A stretch of 64,000 nt of DNA, taken from contig CALCVP010000020.1 in assembly GCA_937907705.1 (NCBI GenBank), forward strand, positions 51,954 through 115,953, read 5' to 3'. A program made the translations under genes and the position numbers. Positions 32,266-41,882 of the stretch are shown piece by piece (the first letter of the stretch is position 1; every line of letters starts with the position of its first letter). The notes below the pieces were generated by a model. That model was not told the DNA's origin and ran no database searches. It saw only the letters and a program-made list of their open reading frames with translations. This DNA comes from an uncultured Prevotella sp. GTDB taxonomy: Bacteria > Bacteroidota > Bacteroidia > Bacteroidales > Bacteroidaceae.

Positions 32266-34429
32266 CCGTTCTACTATAATAGCAAGGCTTTTGTGCCTTG
32301 CTTTATTAGCTTTTGGACTTGATATGACCGCAAATGCCCAGTTGAAACAGTTTACACTGGAAGACCTCAACTTTGGTGGTACCAACTATAAGAATATGAT
32401 TCCAAAGAGCCGTACCTATATCTGGTGGGGCAATGAGTTGGTACGTGCCGATAAAGAAACTTGCTATCAGGTAAATAAAGCTACGGGCAAGGAGAAAGTG
32501 CTGTTTACACTGGCCAACCTGAACAAGTGGTTGGGAGCTACCAAAGACAATGAAGTGGCTTCGCTTCAGCGCGTAACATTTCCCTATGCAGACAAGCCTG
32601 TGGTAAAGGTTGCCCGGCAAAATGTTCTGCTGTTGGTAGACTTCAAGGCGCATAAGGTGCTGTGGCAGCATGATGCGACAGGCGAAGATGTAGTAGACTT
32701 TCAGCCCGTGTCAAAGGCAGTAGCCTATGTAAAAGACAACAATCTGTATGTGGCTGACGAGCAGGGCCATGCCACTCAGCTGACTAAAGACGGCAGCCAC
32801 GACATAGTATACGGTCAAGCCGTGCACCGCAATGAGTTTGGCATCATGGGTGGAACCTTCTGGAGCCCTAACGGAAAGCAGCTGGCTTTCTACCGTATGG
32901 ACCAAAGCATGGTAACGGATTATCCGCTGGTAAACACCGCTACCCGCACTGCCGTGCTTGAACCTACCAAATATCCTATGGCAGGTGAGGCAAGCCACAA
33001 GGTTACGGTGGGCGTGTATGACATGAAAACAGGAGCCACAGCCTATCTGAAAGCAGGCGACCCTACCGACCGTTATTTTACCAACATTGCGTGGAGCCCT
33101 GACTGCAAGACCATTTACATGCAGGAACTGAACCGCAACCAGACCGATATGGCGCTCGTGAGCTATGATGCTGCCACAGGCGAGAAGCTTGCCACACTCT
33201 ACACTGAGCACAATGACAAGTATGTGGAGCCACTACACCCCATACAGTTCTTGCCCTGGGATGCGTCAAAGTTTATACTTCAAAGCCAGAAAGACGGTTA
33301 TAATCACTTGTATCTGCTAAATACCAAGGGTGAGCAACTCAAGCAAATAACCACAGGAAAGTGGGTAGTAATGGAAGTCTTGGGCTTTGATGCCCAGCAC
33401 GAGGAAATTATCTACCAGTCAAACGAGTGCAACCCTATTCAGCAAAATATATTCTTGGTGGATGTTAATACCGGCAAGCGTGCCTTGATGGATGACAATG
33501 GCGCTGGATGGCACAACGGACAGCTCAGCCAAAACGGGCAATACATTATTGACAACTACCAAACCCCTACTGTACCGCGCAACATTGCATTGGTGAGTAC
33601 GGCCAACGGTAAGCGTACACCGCTGTTTAAGGCAGACGACCCATGGAAGGGTTATGCTGTACCGGAATACTCTTGTGGCACTATCAAGGCTGCCGATGGT
33701 ATCACAGACCTCTACTATCGCATGGTAAAGCCTGTAAACTTTGACCCGCAGAAGAAGTATCCAACCGTGGTGTATGTATATGGTGGCCCTCATGCCCACA
33801 ATGTAGACGCACGTTGGCACTATTGTAGCCGCTCATGGGAAACCTATATGGCTCAGAAGGGTTATCTGCTCTTTATACTGGACAACAGGGGCAGCGAAAA
33901 CCGCGGACGCGACTTTGAACAGGTTACTTTCCGCCATCTGGGCGTAGAAGAGATGAAAGACCAGATAAAAGGCGTGGAATTTCTGAAAACATTGCCTTAT
34001 GTTGATGCCGGCAGACTGGGTGTGCATGGCTGGAGCTTTGGCGGTTTTATGACCATTTCGCTGCTGACTACCTATCCCGATGTGTTCAAAGTTGGTGTGG
34101 CTGGCGGGCCTGTTATCGATTGGAAATATTACGAAGTGATGTATGGCGAACGCTATATGGACACTCCGCAGACCAATCCTGAAGGCTATGCCGAGACCAG
34201 CTTGATAAACAAGGCCAAGAACCTGAAAGGCAAGTTGCAGGTAATTATCGGTACGGATGACCCTACCGTAGTGCCACAAAATGCAGAAGCTTTCTTGAGA
34301 GAGTGCATCAAGGTAGGTACACAGCCCGACTTCTTTGTCTATCCAGGCGAGGGTCATAATATGATGGGGCATCAGAGTGTACACCTGCACGAGCGTATTA
34401 CACAATATTTTGAAGATTACTTGAAGTAG
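32255..34429 (+). CDS. Dipeptidyl-peptidase IV family serine peptidase (S9)
   Basis: An exported peptidase of 724 residues. The start MKINRSTIIARLLCLALLAFG gives a signal peptide cut near TANAQ; ATG 32252 is an equal alternative. The N-terminal beta-propeller (about 30-470) is followed by an alpha/beta hydrolase domain with the catalytic triad S594 in HGWSFGGF, Asp 668/669 in GTDDPT and H701 in GEGHNM. The glutamate pair motif that binds the substrate amino terminus is likely in the propeller near EYSCG/NRNQT but I cannot point to it securely. Such enzymes release X-Pro or X-Ala dipeptides from peptides taken from host protein. It overlaps the methyltransferase gene. Confidence 0.92.
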   Translation: MKINRSTIIARLLCLALLAFGLDMTANAQLKQFTLEDLNFGGTNYKNMIPKSRTYIWWGNELVRADKETCYQVNKATGKEKVLFTLANLNKWLGATKDNEVASLQRVTFPYADKPVVKVARQNVLLLVDFKAHKVLWQHDATGEDVVDFQPVSKAVAYVKDNNLYVADEQGHATQLTKDGSHDIVYGQAVHRNEFGIMGGTFWSPNGKQLAFYRMDQSMVTDYPLVNTATRTAVLEPTKYPMAGEASHKVTVGVYDMKTGATAYLKAGDPTDRYFTNIAWSPDCKTIYMQELNRNQTDMALVSYDAATGEKLATLYTEHNDKYVEPLHPIQFLPWDASKFILQSQKDGYNHLYLLNTKGEQLKQITTGKWVVMEVLGFDAQHEEIIYQSNECNPIQQNIFLVDVNTGKRALMDDNGAGWHNGQLSQNGQYIIDNYQTPTVPRNIALVSTANGKRTPLFKADDPWKGYAVPEYSCGTIKAADGITDLYYRMVKPVNFDPQKKYPTVVYVYGGPHAHNVDARWHYCSRSWETYMAQKGYLLFILDNRGSENRGRDFEQVTFRHLGVEEMKDQIKGVEFLKTLPYVDAGRLGVHGWSFGGFMTISLLTTYPDVFKVGVAGGPVIDWKYYEVMYGERYMDTPQTNPEGYAETSLINKAKNLKGKLQVIIGTDDPTVVPQNAEAFLRECIKVGTQPDFFVYPGEGHNMMGHQSVHLHERITQYFEDYLK

Positions 34430-34558
34430 ACACATATCGTGATTGCCTGCAAGTGGAGAACTGTTTCTCAGCCTTCGGCAATTAATGTGCAACGATAAAA
34501 AAGGTTGAACCCAGGCGGAGGGCACCTGCTGCCGCCTAAAAAGCATATCATTGAAACT

Positions 34559-35830
34559 ATGAAAATATTATTGTTAGGCGGAGGCGGCCGTGAACATGCC
34601 TTGGCATGGAAGATTGCCCAAAGTAAGAAAGTGGACCAACTGTTTATTGCTCCAGGTAATGCCGGAACAGCAAATGTAGGCGAAAACGTAGACATCAAGG
34701 CCGACGACTTTGAAAAGTTGAAAGACTTTGCCGTGGAAAAAGACATTGATATGGTGGTGGTAGGCCCTGAAGATCCATTGGTAAAGGGCATCTATGATGA
34801 GTTTAAAAACGACCCGCGCACAGCCGCTATACCCGTAATAGGTCCTTCAAAACAAGGAGCTGTTCTTGAAGGTTCAAAAGACTTTGCCAAGGGATTTATG
34901 CAACGCCACCATATACCTACTGCCAAATACCGCACATTCAATGGCACCAATATAGAAGAAGGCTTACGCTTTTTGGAGACATTGCAACCTCCTTATGTGC
35001 TGAAAGCTGATGGCTTGTGTGCTGGTAAAGGCGTGTTGATTGTGCCGACACTTGACGAGGCCAAGAAAGAATTCCGCCAGATGCTTGACGGTATGTTTGG
35101 CAACGCTTCAGCCAATGTGGTTATCGAAGAATTTTTGAGTGGCATAGAGTGCTCTGTATTCGTGTTGACGGATGGCCGGCACTACAAGATTTTGCCTGAA
35201 GCAAAAGACTATAAACGCATAGGCGAACATGATACAGGTCTTAATACAGGTGGCATGGGCAGTGTAACGCCTGTGCCTTTCGCTACCAAAGAGTGGATGA
35301 AGAAGGTGGAAGACCGTATCATCCGTCCCACGGTTGAGGGCCTTGCTGAGGAAAATATCGACTATAAAGGCTTTATCTTCTTCGGATTGATCAACGTGAA
35401 TGGCGACCCGATGGTGATAGAATACAACTGCCGTATGGGCGATCCTGAGACAGAGAGCGTAATGCTTCGCCTCAAGAGCGATATAGTAGACCTGTTTGAG
35501 GGCGTGGCTAATGGCGACCTTGACAAGCGGGAGATAGCCTTTGACCCTCGTGCTGCTGTGTGCGTCATGTTGGTAAGTGGCGGCTATCCTGAGAAATATG
35601 TTAAAGGCTATCCTATCACAGGTATCGACCAAGTGGAAGGCAGCATCGTGTTCCATTCCGGTACAGCACAAAAAGACGGACAGGTAGTAACTGCCGGTGG
35701 ACGTGTAATAGCTGTAAGCTCTTATGGAAATGACAAGGATGAGGCTTTGGCCAAATCATTTAAAGAAGCTCAGAAGATATTCTTTACCGATAAATATTTC
35801 CGTTCAGACATTGGTCAGGACTTGAAATAG
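34559..35830 (+). CDS. purD: Phosphoribosylamine--glycine ligase
   Basis: It joins phosphoribosylamine and glycine with ATP in purine synthesis. The start MKILLLGGGGREHALAWKI (423 aa) is the universal PurD N terminus; an in-frame TTG at 34505 is rejected. ATP-grasp features are clear: VVGPEDPLVKGIYDEF, VLKADGLCAGKGVLI (about 137-151), LSGIECSVFVLTDG, TGGMGSVTPVPF and the metal-binding INVNGDPMVIEYNCRMGDPETESVML. Length is normal. A small GC-rich hairpin (AGGCGG/CCGCCT, 34515-34538) sits just upstream. A good terminator lies 180 nt downstream. Confidence 0.97.
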   Translation: MKILLLGGGGREHALAWKIAQSKKVDQLFIAPGNAGTANVGENVDIKADDFEKLKDFAVEKDIDMVVVGPEDPLVKGIYDEFKNDPRTAAIPVIGPSKQGAVLEGSKDFAKGFMQRHHIPTAKYRTFNGTNIEEGLRFLETLQPPYVLKADGLCAGKGVLIVPTLDEAKKEFRQMLDGMFGNASANVVIEEFLSGIECSVFVLTDGRHYKILPEAKDYKRIGEHDTGLNTGGMGSVTPVPFATKEWMKKVEDRIIRPTVEGLAEENIDYKGFIFFGLINVNGDPMVIEYNCRMGDPETESVMLRLKSDIVDLFEGVANGDLDKREIAFDPRAAVCVMLVSGGYPEKYVKGYPITGIDQVEGSIVFHSGTAQKDGQVVTAGGRVIAVSSYGNDKDEALAKSFKEAQKIFFTDKYFRSDIGQDLK

Positions 35831-36225
35831 TGCGTGGGTTGAATAGTCTGCATTAATATGTATGTGTGGAGCAGGTGGCATATCTGTGGCCATCAATATA
35901 GATATGTTATATATATAATAAGGTGTAAGCTGCATCCGTGAAATACCTTTGCATAGGTGCCAATCAGCGCATGGCGCATGCACAGATGCAGGAAATACGC
36001 ATTAAAGGCGGGTTATAGGCCAGTCAAGCACCCTATAACCCGGCTTTTTCACTTCAAGTAAAGTTGCATGGGTGCTGTGGCAGCATGCAGATATGGTAGC
36101 TTTACGATGAAAATCAGTGCTTGAGTAAGTAGGAATAAATAGGTTTATAGTTATTTGATAATAGGTTAAACAGGTTTAGACCGTGTGTTATACGGGGTCA
36201 AGAGATAGATGAAAGGCGAGAAAAA
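35831..36225. other. Intergenic region after purD
   Basis: Contains the purD-side terminator (36009-36048) and a lone -7-like box TACCTTTG at 35944-35951 without a matching -33 element, which may start a short transcript or nothing. No gene seen. Confidence 0.5.
36009..36048 (+). terminator. Rho-independent terminator
   Basis: CGGGTTATAGG (36009-36019) pairs with CCTATAACCCG (36032-36042), followed by TTTTT (36044-36048). Confidence 0.85.
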
Positions 36226-37155
36226 GTGATAAAAAGAGTACAAAATAGGGTAGCGGAAAGTAGATTTTCCTTGCCAGTCATGTCTGTTTATACAGTACTG
36301 ATATGGCTCTTGGGCGGATTGATAGAGCATGAACTCTATCTGCAATTTGGTGTTTTTGCGGTGTCAACGTATTTGATGGTAGAGCTCAATAACAGCAATG
36401 CGCTGCTTAGCATGTATAGCCGTATGGTGTCATGCTCGTTTATGGCGCTGATAACCATGGCCGCCTTTATATTCAATACCATTGAACCGTGGGTCGTGCA
36501 GTTGTGCTTTATCATGATGTATTTGTCTCTGTTCCGCAGCTATCAGGACAAGCATGCGCAAGGATTTGTGTTTTATGCCTTTCTGTGTCTTGGCTTAGGC
36601 AGTATCATGTTTGTACAGATACTGTTCTTTGTGCCTTTCTTATGGATTATGATGGCTTCTAATCTGATGGCTTTCAGTGCGCGTAACTTCTGGGCATCCG
36701 TATTTGGGCTCATAGCACCTTACTGGTTCTTGGGCGGATACTATTTGATTATCAACCGCTTTTATCTGTTCATTCAGCATTTTACAGCTATCGCCCAGTT
36801 TCAGCCCTTGTTTCAGTATGATAACCTCCAGGCACACGCTATCGTTACGTTTGCCTTTTTGCTGATTGTATCGCTTACTGGCATTATCCACTATTTGCGC
36901 AATAGCTATCAGAGTAAAATACGCACACGTATGATATATGAGATATTTGTGGTCATGGACATTTTGTCTTTTGTATTTGTAATATTGCAGCCACAGCATG
37001 CCAATATGCTTTTTGGCATCATCATTGTCAATACCAGTGCATTGATAGCTCATTATATATCACAGACACATACCAAGATTACCAACATATCGTTCTATGT
37101 GTTGGCAGCCGTTACCTTACTCTTAACCATATATAATATATGGATACCATCATAG
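36226..37155 (+). CDS. Multi-spanning membrane protein, unknown function
   Basis: A 309-residue protein that is almost wholly membrane: eight to ten hydrophobic helices can be seen (for example VYTVLIWLLGGLI, FMALITMAAFIF, VFYAFLCLGLGSIMFVQILFFVPFLWIM, AIVTFAFLLIVSLTGI, ISFYVLAAVTLLLTIYNIW). No transporter or enzyme motif is recognised. The frame opens at GTG 36226; ATG for MSVYTV (residue 19) is a possible internal start. The 3' end overlaps the next gene by 16 nt, so the two are coupled. It resembles hypothetical membrane proteins found near purD in Bacteroidales, of unknown role. Confidence 0.75.
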   Translation: MIKRVQNRVAESRFSLPVMSVYTVLIWLLGGLIEHELYLQFGVFAVSTYLMVELNNSNALLSMYSRMVSCSFMALITMAAFIFNTIEPWVVQLCFIMMYLSLFRSYQDKHAQGFVFYAFLCLGLGSIMFVQILFFVPFLWIMMASNLMAFSARNFWASVFGLIAPYWFLGGYYLIINRFYLFIQHFTAIAQFQPLFQYDNLQAHAIVTFAFLLIVSLTGIIHYLRNSYQSKIRTRMIYEIFVVMDILSFVFVILQPQHANMLFGIIIVNTSALIAHYISQTHTKITNISFYVLAAVTLLLTIYNIWIPS

Positions 37156-37592
37156 ATATATTGCTCAACTATGGATATGTGGGCATGTTTATAGCCGCTT
37201 TTGTGGCAGGCAGCGTGTTTCCGTTGAGCAGCGAAGTGGTTATGGCAGGTCTGCAGGCAGCAGGTCTGCAGACCATGCCGTTGGTGGTATGGGCCACGAT
37301 AGGCAATACTCTTGGTAGCATGTTCAATTATGGGGTAGGGCGATTAGGACGCTTGGACTGGATAGAGAAGTATCTGAAAGTGAAGCAGGAAAAGGTGCAA
37401 CGGGCACAAGACTTTATGGCAGAAAAAGGAGCATGGATGGGCTTTTTTGCTTTCTTGCCCATTTTGGGGTCTTGCATTACGGTGGCATTGGGCCTGATGC
37501 GTGCCAATATTGTTATTTCAATGGTGAGCATATTCCTCGGAAAATTTATCAGATACATGCTTTTGGCTTATGGTGTAACATTGCTATTGTAA
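37140..37592 (+). CDS. YqaA/DedA-family membrane protein
   Basis: A 150-residue protein of the SNARE-associated/DedA superfamily, YqaA type. The N-terminal FVAGSVFPLSSEVVMAGLQAAG and central GNTLGSMFNYGVGRLG match the re-entrant loop region, and PILGSCITVALGLMRANI the second half. About four helices. DedA relatives are phospholipid scramblases/flippases and affect envelope integrity; the exact lipid for YqaA types is not known. It overlaps the end of the previous membrane gene by 16 nt. Confidence 0.88.
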   Translation: MDTIIDILLNYGYVGMFIAAFVAGSVFPLSSEVVMAGLQAAGLQTMPLVVWATIGNTLGSMFNYGVGRLGRLDWIEKYLKVKQEKVQRAQDFMAEKGAWMGFFAFLPILGSCITVALGLMRANIVISMVSIFLGKFIRYMLLAYGVTLLL

Positions 37593-37700
37593 CCAGATGC
37601 CCAAATGAAAGATTTGTTGGTAATGAGATGCTTTTGATATCTAAATATGCTCCTTAGCGTTAAAATATAATAAATAGATAGTTACACGCAGCAAAGTTTG

Positions 37701-37708
37701 TATCTTTG
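37701..37708 (+). promoter_or_regulatory. Probable -7 box for the DUF2723 gene
   Basis: TATCTTTG, 37 nt before the ATG at 37745; no clear -33 TTG at the expected distance. Confidence 0.5.
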
Positions 37709-37744
37709 CATGCTATAATCGGTAAATCAAAACAACAATAATTA

Positions 37745-40700
37745 ATGAAACAATTTAGATTAGTGGACAATGCGCTGGGCTGGATAGCATTTCTTATTGC
37801 AGCCTTTGTATATTGTAGCACAATTGAACCGACAGCCAGCTTTTGGGACTGTCCCGAGTTTATTACCACTGGTTATAAGCTTGAAATAGGCCATCCACCA
37901 GGCGCGCCTTTCTTCATGCTTACTGCTAATTTATTCACCCATTTGGCCAGCGACCCTTCAATGGTGGCCCGAATGGTCAACACGATGAGTGCTTTATTGA
38001 GTGCCACGTGCATCATGTTCTTGTTTTGGACCATTACACATCTTACCCGTAAGTTGCTGTTGAAAGACTGGAGCGAGATGAATCTCAACAAGATGATAGC
38101 CATTGAAACCAGTGGTATGGTAGGCGCACTTATCTACACATTCAGCGATACCTTTTGGTTCAGTGCCGTAGAAGGTGAGGTATATGCCTACTCTTCTGCA
38201 TTTACGGCTGTTGTGTTTTGGCTGATATTGAAATGGGAAGACCATGCCGATGAACCTCATAGCGACCGTTGGCTGGTGCTTATCATGTATATGACTGGTT
38301 TAAGCATCGGTGTGCACTTGCTTAACTTGCTCTGTGTACCGGCTATTGTGCTTGTATTCTATTATAAGCGTTTCCCAAATGCCGATTTGAAAGGTTCGCT
38401 TATAGCCCTTACTATCTCGTTTGTGCTGGTGGCTGCAATCTTGTATGGCGTAGTGCCGGGCATCATTCGTGTAGGGGGTTGGTTTGAACTCTTCTTCGTC
38501 AACGTGTTGGGATGTCCTTTCAATACAGGCGAAATCATCTATATTATACTTTTGGTGGCAGTGGTCATTTGGGCCATTTATGAGAGCTATACCAACAGAA
38601 ACTGGAAAAAAGAAAACATATCTTTCTTGCTGTCTATTGCCATGTTAGGTATTCCTTTCTTTGGTTACGGATGGAAATCTGTTGTTGTTGGTATTGTGAT
38701 TTTGGCTGTTTTGTGGTTCCTTGTTAATTATAAGAAGCACAAGTTGCCATTGATCAGCTCTCGAATCAAGAATACCGCATTGCTCTGCATGCTGATGCTG
38801 ATGATTGGCTACTCAAGTTATGCACTCATTGTGATACGTTCTTCTGCCAATCCTCCTATGGATCAGAACTCACCGGAGGACATCTTTACATTAGGAAGTT
38901 ATTTGAGTCGAGACCAGTATGGTGATAGTCCTTTGGTTTACGGACAAGCATACACTTCTCAAGTGCAGTTTGATCCAGATGGCGAATATTGCAAGCCACG
39001 CATGATAGAAGGCGCTCCTATTTATCAGCGTAAGGAGAAAGCATCACCGGACGAAAAGGATTCTTACTTCATTGTACGCCATAAGACTGATTATGTTTAT
39101 GCACAAAACATGATATTCCCACGCATGTGGGATGCAGATCATGCGCAAGCCTATGAAAGTTGGATGGGAGGAGTAGATGGAACAGAAGTGCCTTACGACC
39201 GTTGTGGTGAAACCGTAATGGTAAAGAAGCCTACCCAGTTGGAAAATCTGCGCTTCTTCTTCTCTTATCAGTGTAACTTCATGTATTGGCGTTACTTTAT
39301 GTGGAACTTTGCAGGAAGACAAAACGACCTGCAAGGCAATGGCGAGTTGGAACATGGTAACTGGATTACAGGTATCTCATTTATTGATAATTGGCGCTTG
39401 GGCGACCAGAGCAAGTTGCCAGATGAGTTGAAAAACAACAAGGGACACAATGTATTCTATTGCTTGCCACTGTTATTGGGCTTGATAGGTATGTTTTGGC
39501 AGGCATTCAAGGGCGACCGTGGCATACGCCAGTTTTGGGTGGTTACATTCTTGTTCTTCATGACAGGTCTTGCCATTGTCATCTATCTGAACCAGACACC
39601 TATGCAGCCTCGTGAGCGAGACTATGCTTATGCAGGTTCGTTCTATGCTTTTGCCATTTGGTGTGGTATGGGTGTAGCTGCTATTTGCGATATTCTGAAG
39701 AAGTATCGTATCAGTGGCACCGCAGTAACAGCGGTGGTTTCATTGCTCTGTCTGCTTGTTCCTGTGCAGATGGCCAGTCAGACATGGGATGACCATGACC
39801 GCAGCGGACGCTATACTTGCCGTGATTTCGGTCAGAATTACTTGATGTCAATGCAGGAGAAAGGCAATCCTATCATCTTTACCAATGGTGATAATGATAC
39901 ATTCCCATTGTGGTACAATCAAGAGGTTGAAGGTAAACGCACAGACGCTCGCGTATGTAATTTGAGCTACTTGCAGACCGATTGGTATATAGACCAAATG
40001 TGTCGACCTGCTTATGACTCTCCTTCAGTTCCTATTTCATGGCCTCGCTTGGACTATTGTTCTGGCACCAACGAAATCATTGAGGTGCATCCGGAAGCCA
40101 AGGCTGAGATTTTGAAATTCTATCAGGATGATCCTGAAAAAGCCAAGGCTATGTTTGGAGCCAATCCATTTGAACTCAAGAATGTGTTGAAGTATTGGGT
40201 TAGAAGCAAAGATGCAGACACCCACTATGTACCTACCGACACACTGTATGTTACTATTGACAAAGATGCAGTAAGGAAGAGCGGTATGTTGATGGCAAGT
40301 GATACCATACCAGACCAGATGGTCATATCACTGAAAGGCAAAAACTCTCTTTGCAAGAACGATTTGATGATGCTTGAGATGATAGCTCAGTGCAATTGGA
40401 CCCGTCCTCTATATGTAGCGATGACCGTTGGTCAGGAAAACTATATGAATTTGGGCGATAACTTTGTACAAGAAGGTCTTGCCAACCGTATCACTCCATT
40501 CACTACGAATGTGGCTGGCGCTAAAAATTTCGATACAGAGCGTGTATATACCAACATGATGAAGCGCTTCCGCTATGGCGGATTGGAGAAGAGAGGTCTT
40601 TATATTGACGAGACAGTGATGCGTATGTGCTGGACACATCGTAGACTCTTTGCTCAATTGGCTTTGCATCTGATACAAGAAGGTAAGCTGGATAAGGCCA

Positions 40701-41059
40701 AGAAGGTATTGAACTATGCCGACAAGATGATACCAGCCTACAATGTACCTTATGTTTATGCCAGTGGTGCTGCTGACATAGCTCAAGCTTATGCTTTGGT
40801 TGGCAATAAAGCTAAGGCCAGGGATATATTGAGCAATGTGTTCAACACTGCCCATCAGTACATGGTTTGGTACAATTCGTTGAGTGGTATGCGCTTTACA
40901 ATGTCGCAACAAGACTGCTTGATGAACCTTTACATCATGAACAACTGCTTGCAGACTGCTGCTATGGTAGACAAAGTTTGGGCTGGTAAGCTACAGGCTA
41001 CACTCAATGCCGATGTGCATTTGTATCAAGGCAAAGGTGGAAGAATGATGAACGAGTAG
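37745..41059 (+). CDS. DUF2723 family membrane protein (PMT-like glycosyltransferase fold)
   Basis: A very large protein (1104 residues). The N-terminal part (about 1-360) has about ten membrane helices and begins with the DUF2723 hallmark FWDCPEFITTGYKLEIGHPPGAPFFMLTANLF, which resembles the first loop of protein O-mannosyltransferases where an acidic residue is catalytic. A second helix group lies near 570-680 with NQTPMQPRERDYAYAGSFYAF. The soluble remainder contains TNGDNDTFPLWYNQEVEGKRTDARVCNLSYLQTDWYIDQM and TPR-like helices near the C terminus. In Bacteroidota this family is thought to be involved in protein O-glycosylation; no donor or target is shown here. It is monocistronic. Confidence 0.88.
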   Translation: MKQFRLVDNALGWIAFLIAAFVYCSTIEPTASFWDCPEFITTGYKLEIGHPPGAPFFMLTANLFTHLASDPSMVARMVNTMSALLSATCIMFLFWTITHLTRKLLLKDWSEMNLNKMIAIETSGMVGALIYTFSDTFWFSAVEGEVYAYSSAFTAVVFWLILKWEDHADEPHSDRWLVLIMYMTGLSIGVHLLNLLCVPAIVLVFYYKRFPNADLKGSLIALTISFVLVAAILYGVVPGIIRVGGWFELFFVNVLGCPFNTGEIIYIILLVAVVIWAIYESYTNRNWKKENISFLLSIAMLGIPFFGYGWKSVVVGIVILAVLWFLVNYKKHKLPLISSRIKNTALLCMLMLMIGYSSYALIVIRSSANPPMDQNSPEDIFTLGSYLSRDQYGDSPLVYGQAYTSQVQFDPDGEYCKPRMIEGAPIYQRKEKASPDEKDSYFIVRHKTDYVYAQNMIFPRMWDADHAQAYESWMGGVDGTEVPYDRCGETVMVKKPTQLENLRFFFSYQCNFMYWRYFMWNFAGRQNDLQGNGELEHGNWITGISFIDNWRLGDQSKLPDELKNNKGHNVFYCLPLLLGLIGMFWQAFKGDRGIRQFWVVTFLFFMTGLAIVIYLNQTPMQPRERDYAYAGSFYAFAIWCGMGVAAICDILKKYRISGTAVTAVVSLLCLLVPVQMASQTWDDHDRSGRYTCRDFGQNYLMSMQEKGNPIIFTNGDNDTFPLWYNQEVEGKRTDARVCNLSYLQTDWYIDQMCRPAYDSPSVPISWPRLDYCSGTNEIIEVHPEAKAEILKFYQDDPEKAKAMFGANPFELKNVLKYWVRSKDADTHYVPTDTLYVTIDKDAVRKSGMLMASDTIPDQMVISLKGKNSLCKNDLMMLEMIAQCNWTRPLYVAMTVGQENYMNLGDNFVQEGLANRITPFTTNVAGAKNFDTERVYTNMMKRFRYGGLEKRGLYIDETVMRMCWTHRRLFAQLALHLIQEGKLDKAKKVLNYADKMIPAYNVPYVYASGAADIAQAYALVGNKAKARDILSNVFNTAHQYMVWYNSLSGMRFTMSQQDCLMNLYIMNNCLQTAAMVDKVWAGKLQATLNADVHLYQGKGGRMMNE

Positions 41060-41129
41060 GTCTTTCCTTACTGAATAGAAACTTCAAGAGGGCGATGGGG
41101 TATATTTATGCTTTGTAATCGCTCCATAG

Positions 41130-41175
41130 GTAGGTAATCAAAATGAAATGTATTTTATTTTGGTTACCTACTTTT
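41130..41175 (+). terminator. Terminator of the DUF2723 gene
   Basis: GTAGGTAATCAAAAT (41130-41144) pairs with ATTTTGGTTACCTAC (41157-41171), one T-G wobble, then TTTT. Confidence 0.8.
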
Positions 41176-41197
41176 AACATTAAACATAAGTGATAAT

Positions 41198-41809
41198 ATG
41201 ATTATAGAGCAGCCTGCAAAATGGCTACGCTGGCTTTATCCAAGGGCAACTTGGCGAATGGACAAGCAAGAGAAAGCTGTCTATCTGACCTTTGATGATG
41301 GTCCAATACCTGAGTCTACGCCTTTTATACTGAAGACACTTGCAGACTATGGTGTACATGCTACTTTCTTTATGGTAGGCGATAATGTGGGGAAGCATCC
41401 TGATTTGTATCGCCAGATAGTGGAAGCAGGTCATCAGGTGGGCAACCATACGTACAATCATTGGAGTGGCTTTAGACATACAACCAAGGCTTACAGTGCC
41501 AATACAGAGAAAGCCAATCAGCTGATAAAAGCTCATTTGTTTCGACCTCCACACGGTTGGATGCGATGGGAACAGTATTTTTGGCTTGGCAGGAAATACC
41601 GTATCGTGATGTGGGACCTCGTTACGCGCGATTACAGTAAATGGCTTACGGCAGAGGATGTACTGGTTAATGTGAAGCGATATACACGTAATGGTTCTAT
41701 CATTACTTTTCATGACTCGCTCAAGAGTATAGACAAGCTACGCTATGCTTTGCCTGAAGCTCTGAAATGGCTGAAGGAACAAGGCTATGAGTTTAAGACA
41801 TTTGAGTAG
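41198..41809 (+). CDS. Polysaccharide deacetylase (NodB homology, CE4)
   Basis: A 203-residue NodB-domain protein. The conserved motifs are present in order: LTFDDGPIPESTP (metal-binding Asp pair), HQVGNHTYNHWSG (metal-binding His-x3-His), RPPHGW and the final ITFHDS with the catalytic His region. It lacks a signal peptide, so it would act in the cytoplasm or be released otherwise, unusual for peptidoglycan deacetylases and similar to short Bacteroidota CE4 proteins. Substrate unknown; chitooligosaccharide or peptidoglycan GlcNAc are family options. The queG gene follows 73 nt later. Confidence 0.9.
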   Translation: MIIEQPAKWLRWLYPRATWRMDKQEKAVYLTFDDGPIPESTPFILKTLADYGVHATFFMVGDNVGKHPDLYRQIVEAGHQVGNHTYNHWSGFRHTTKAYSANTEKANQLIKAHLFRPPHGWMRWEQYFWLGRKYRIVMWDLVTRDYSKWLTAEDVLVNVKRYTRNGSIITFHDSLKSIDKLRYALPEALKWLKEQGYEFKTFE

Positions 41810-41882
41810 TTGATAGTGTGTTGATAATTTCTCGCTCTGCTTATTATGTGGTAAAGGGAAGTGAAAACAATGAATAATCAGT

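Noticed and set aside
34515..34538. Purine riboswitch before purD
   Set aside because: Only a 6-bp GC-rich hairpin is present; the conserved three-way junction of purine riboswitches is missing.
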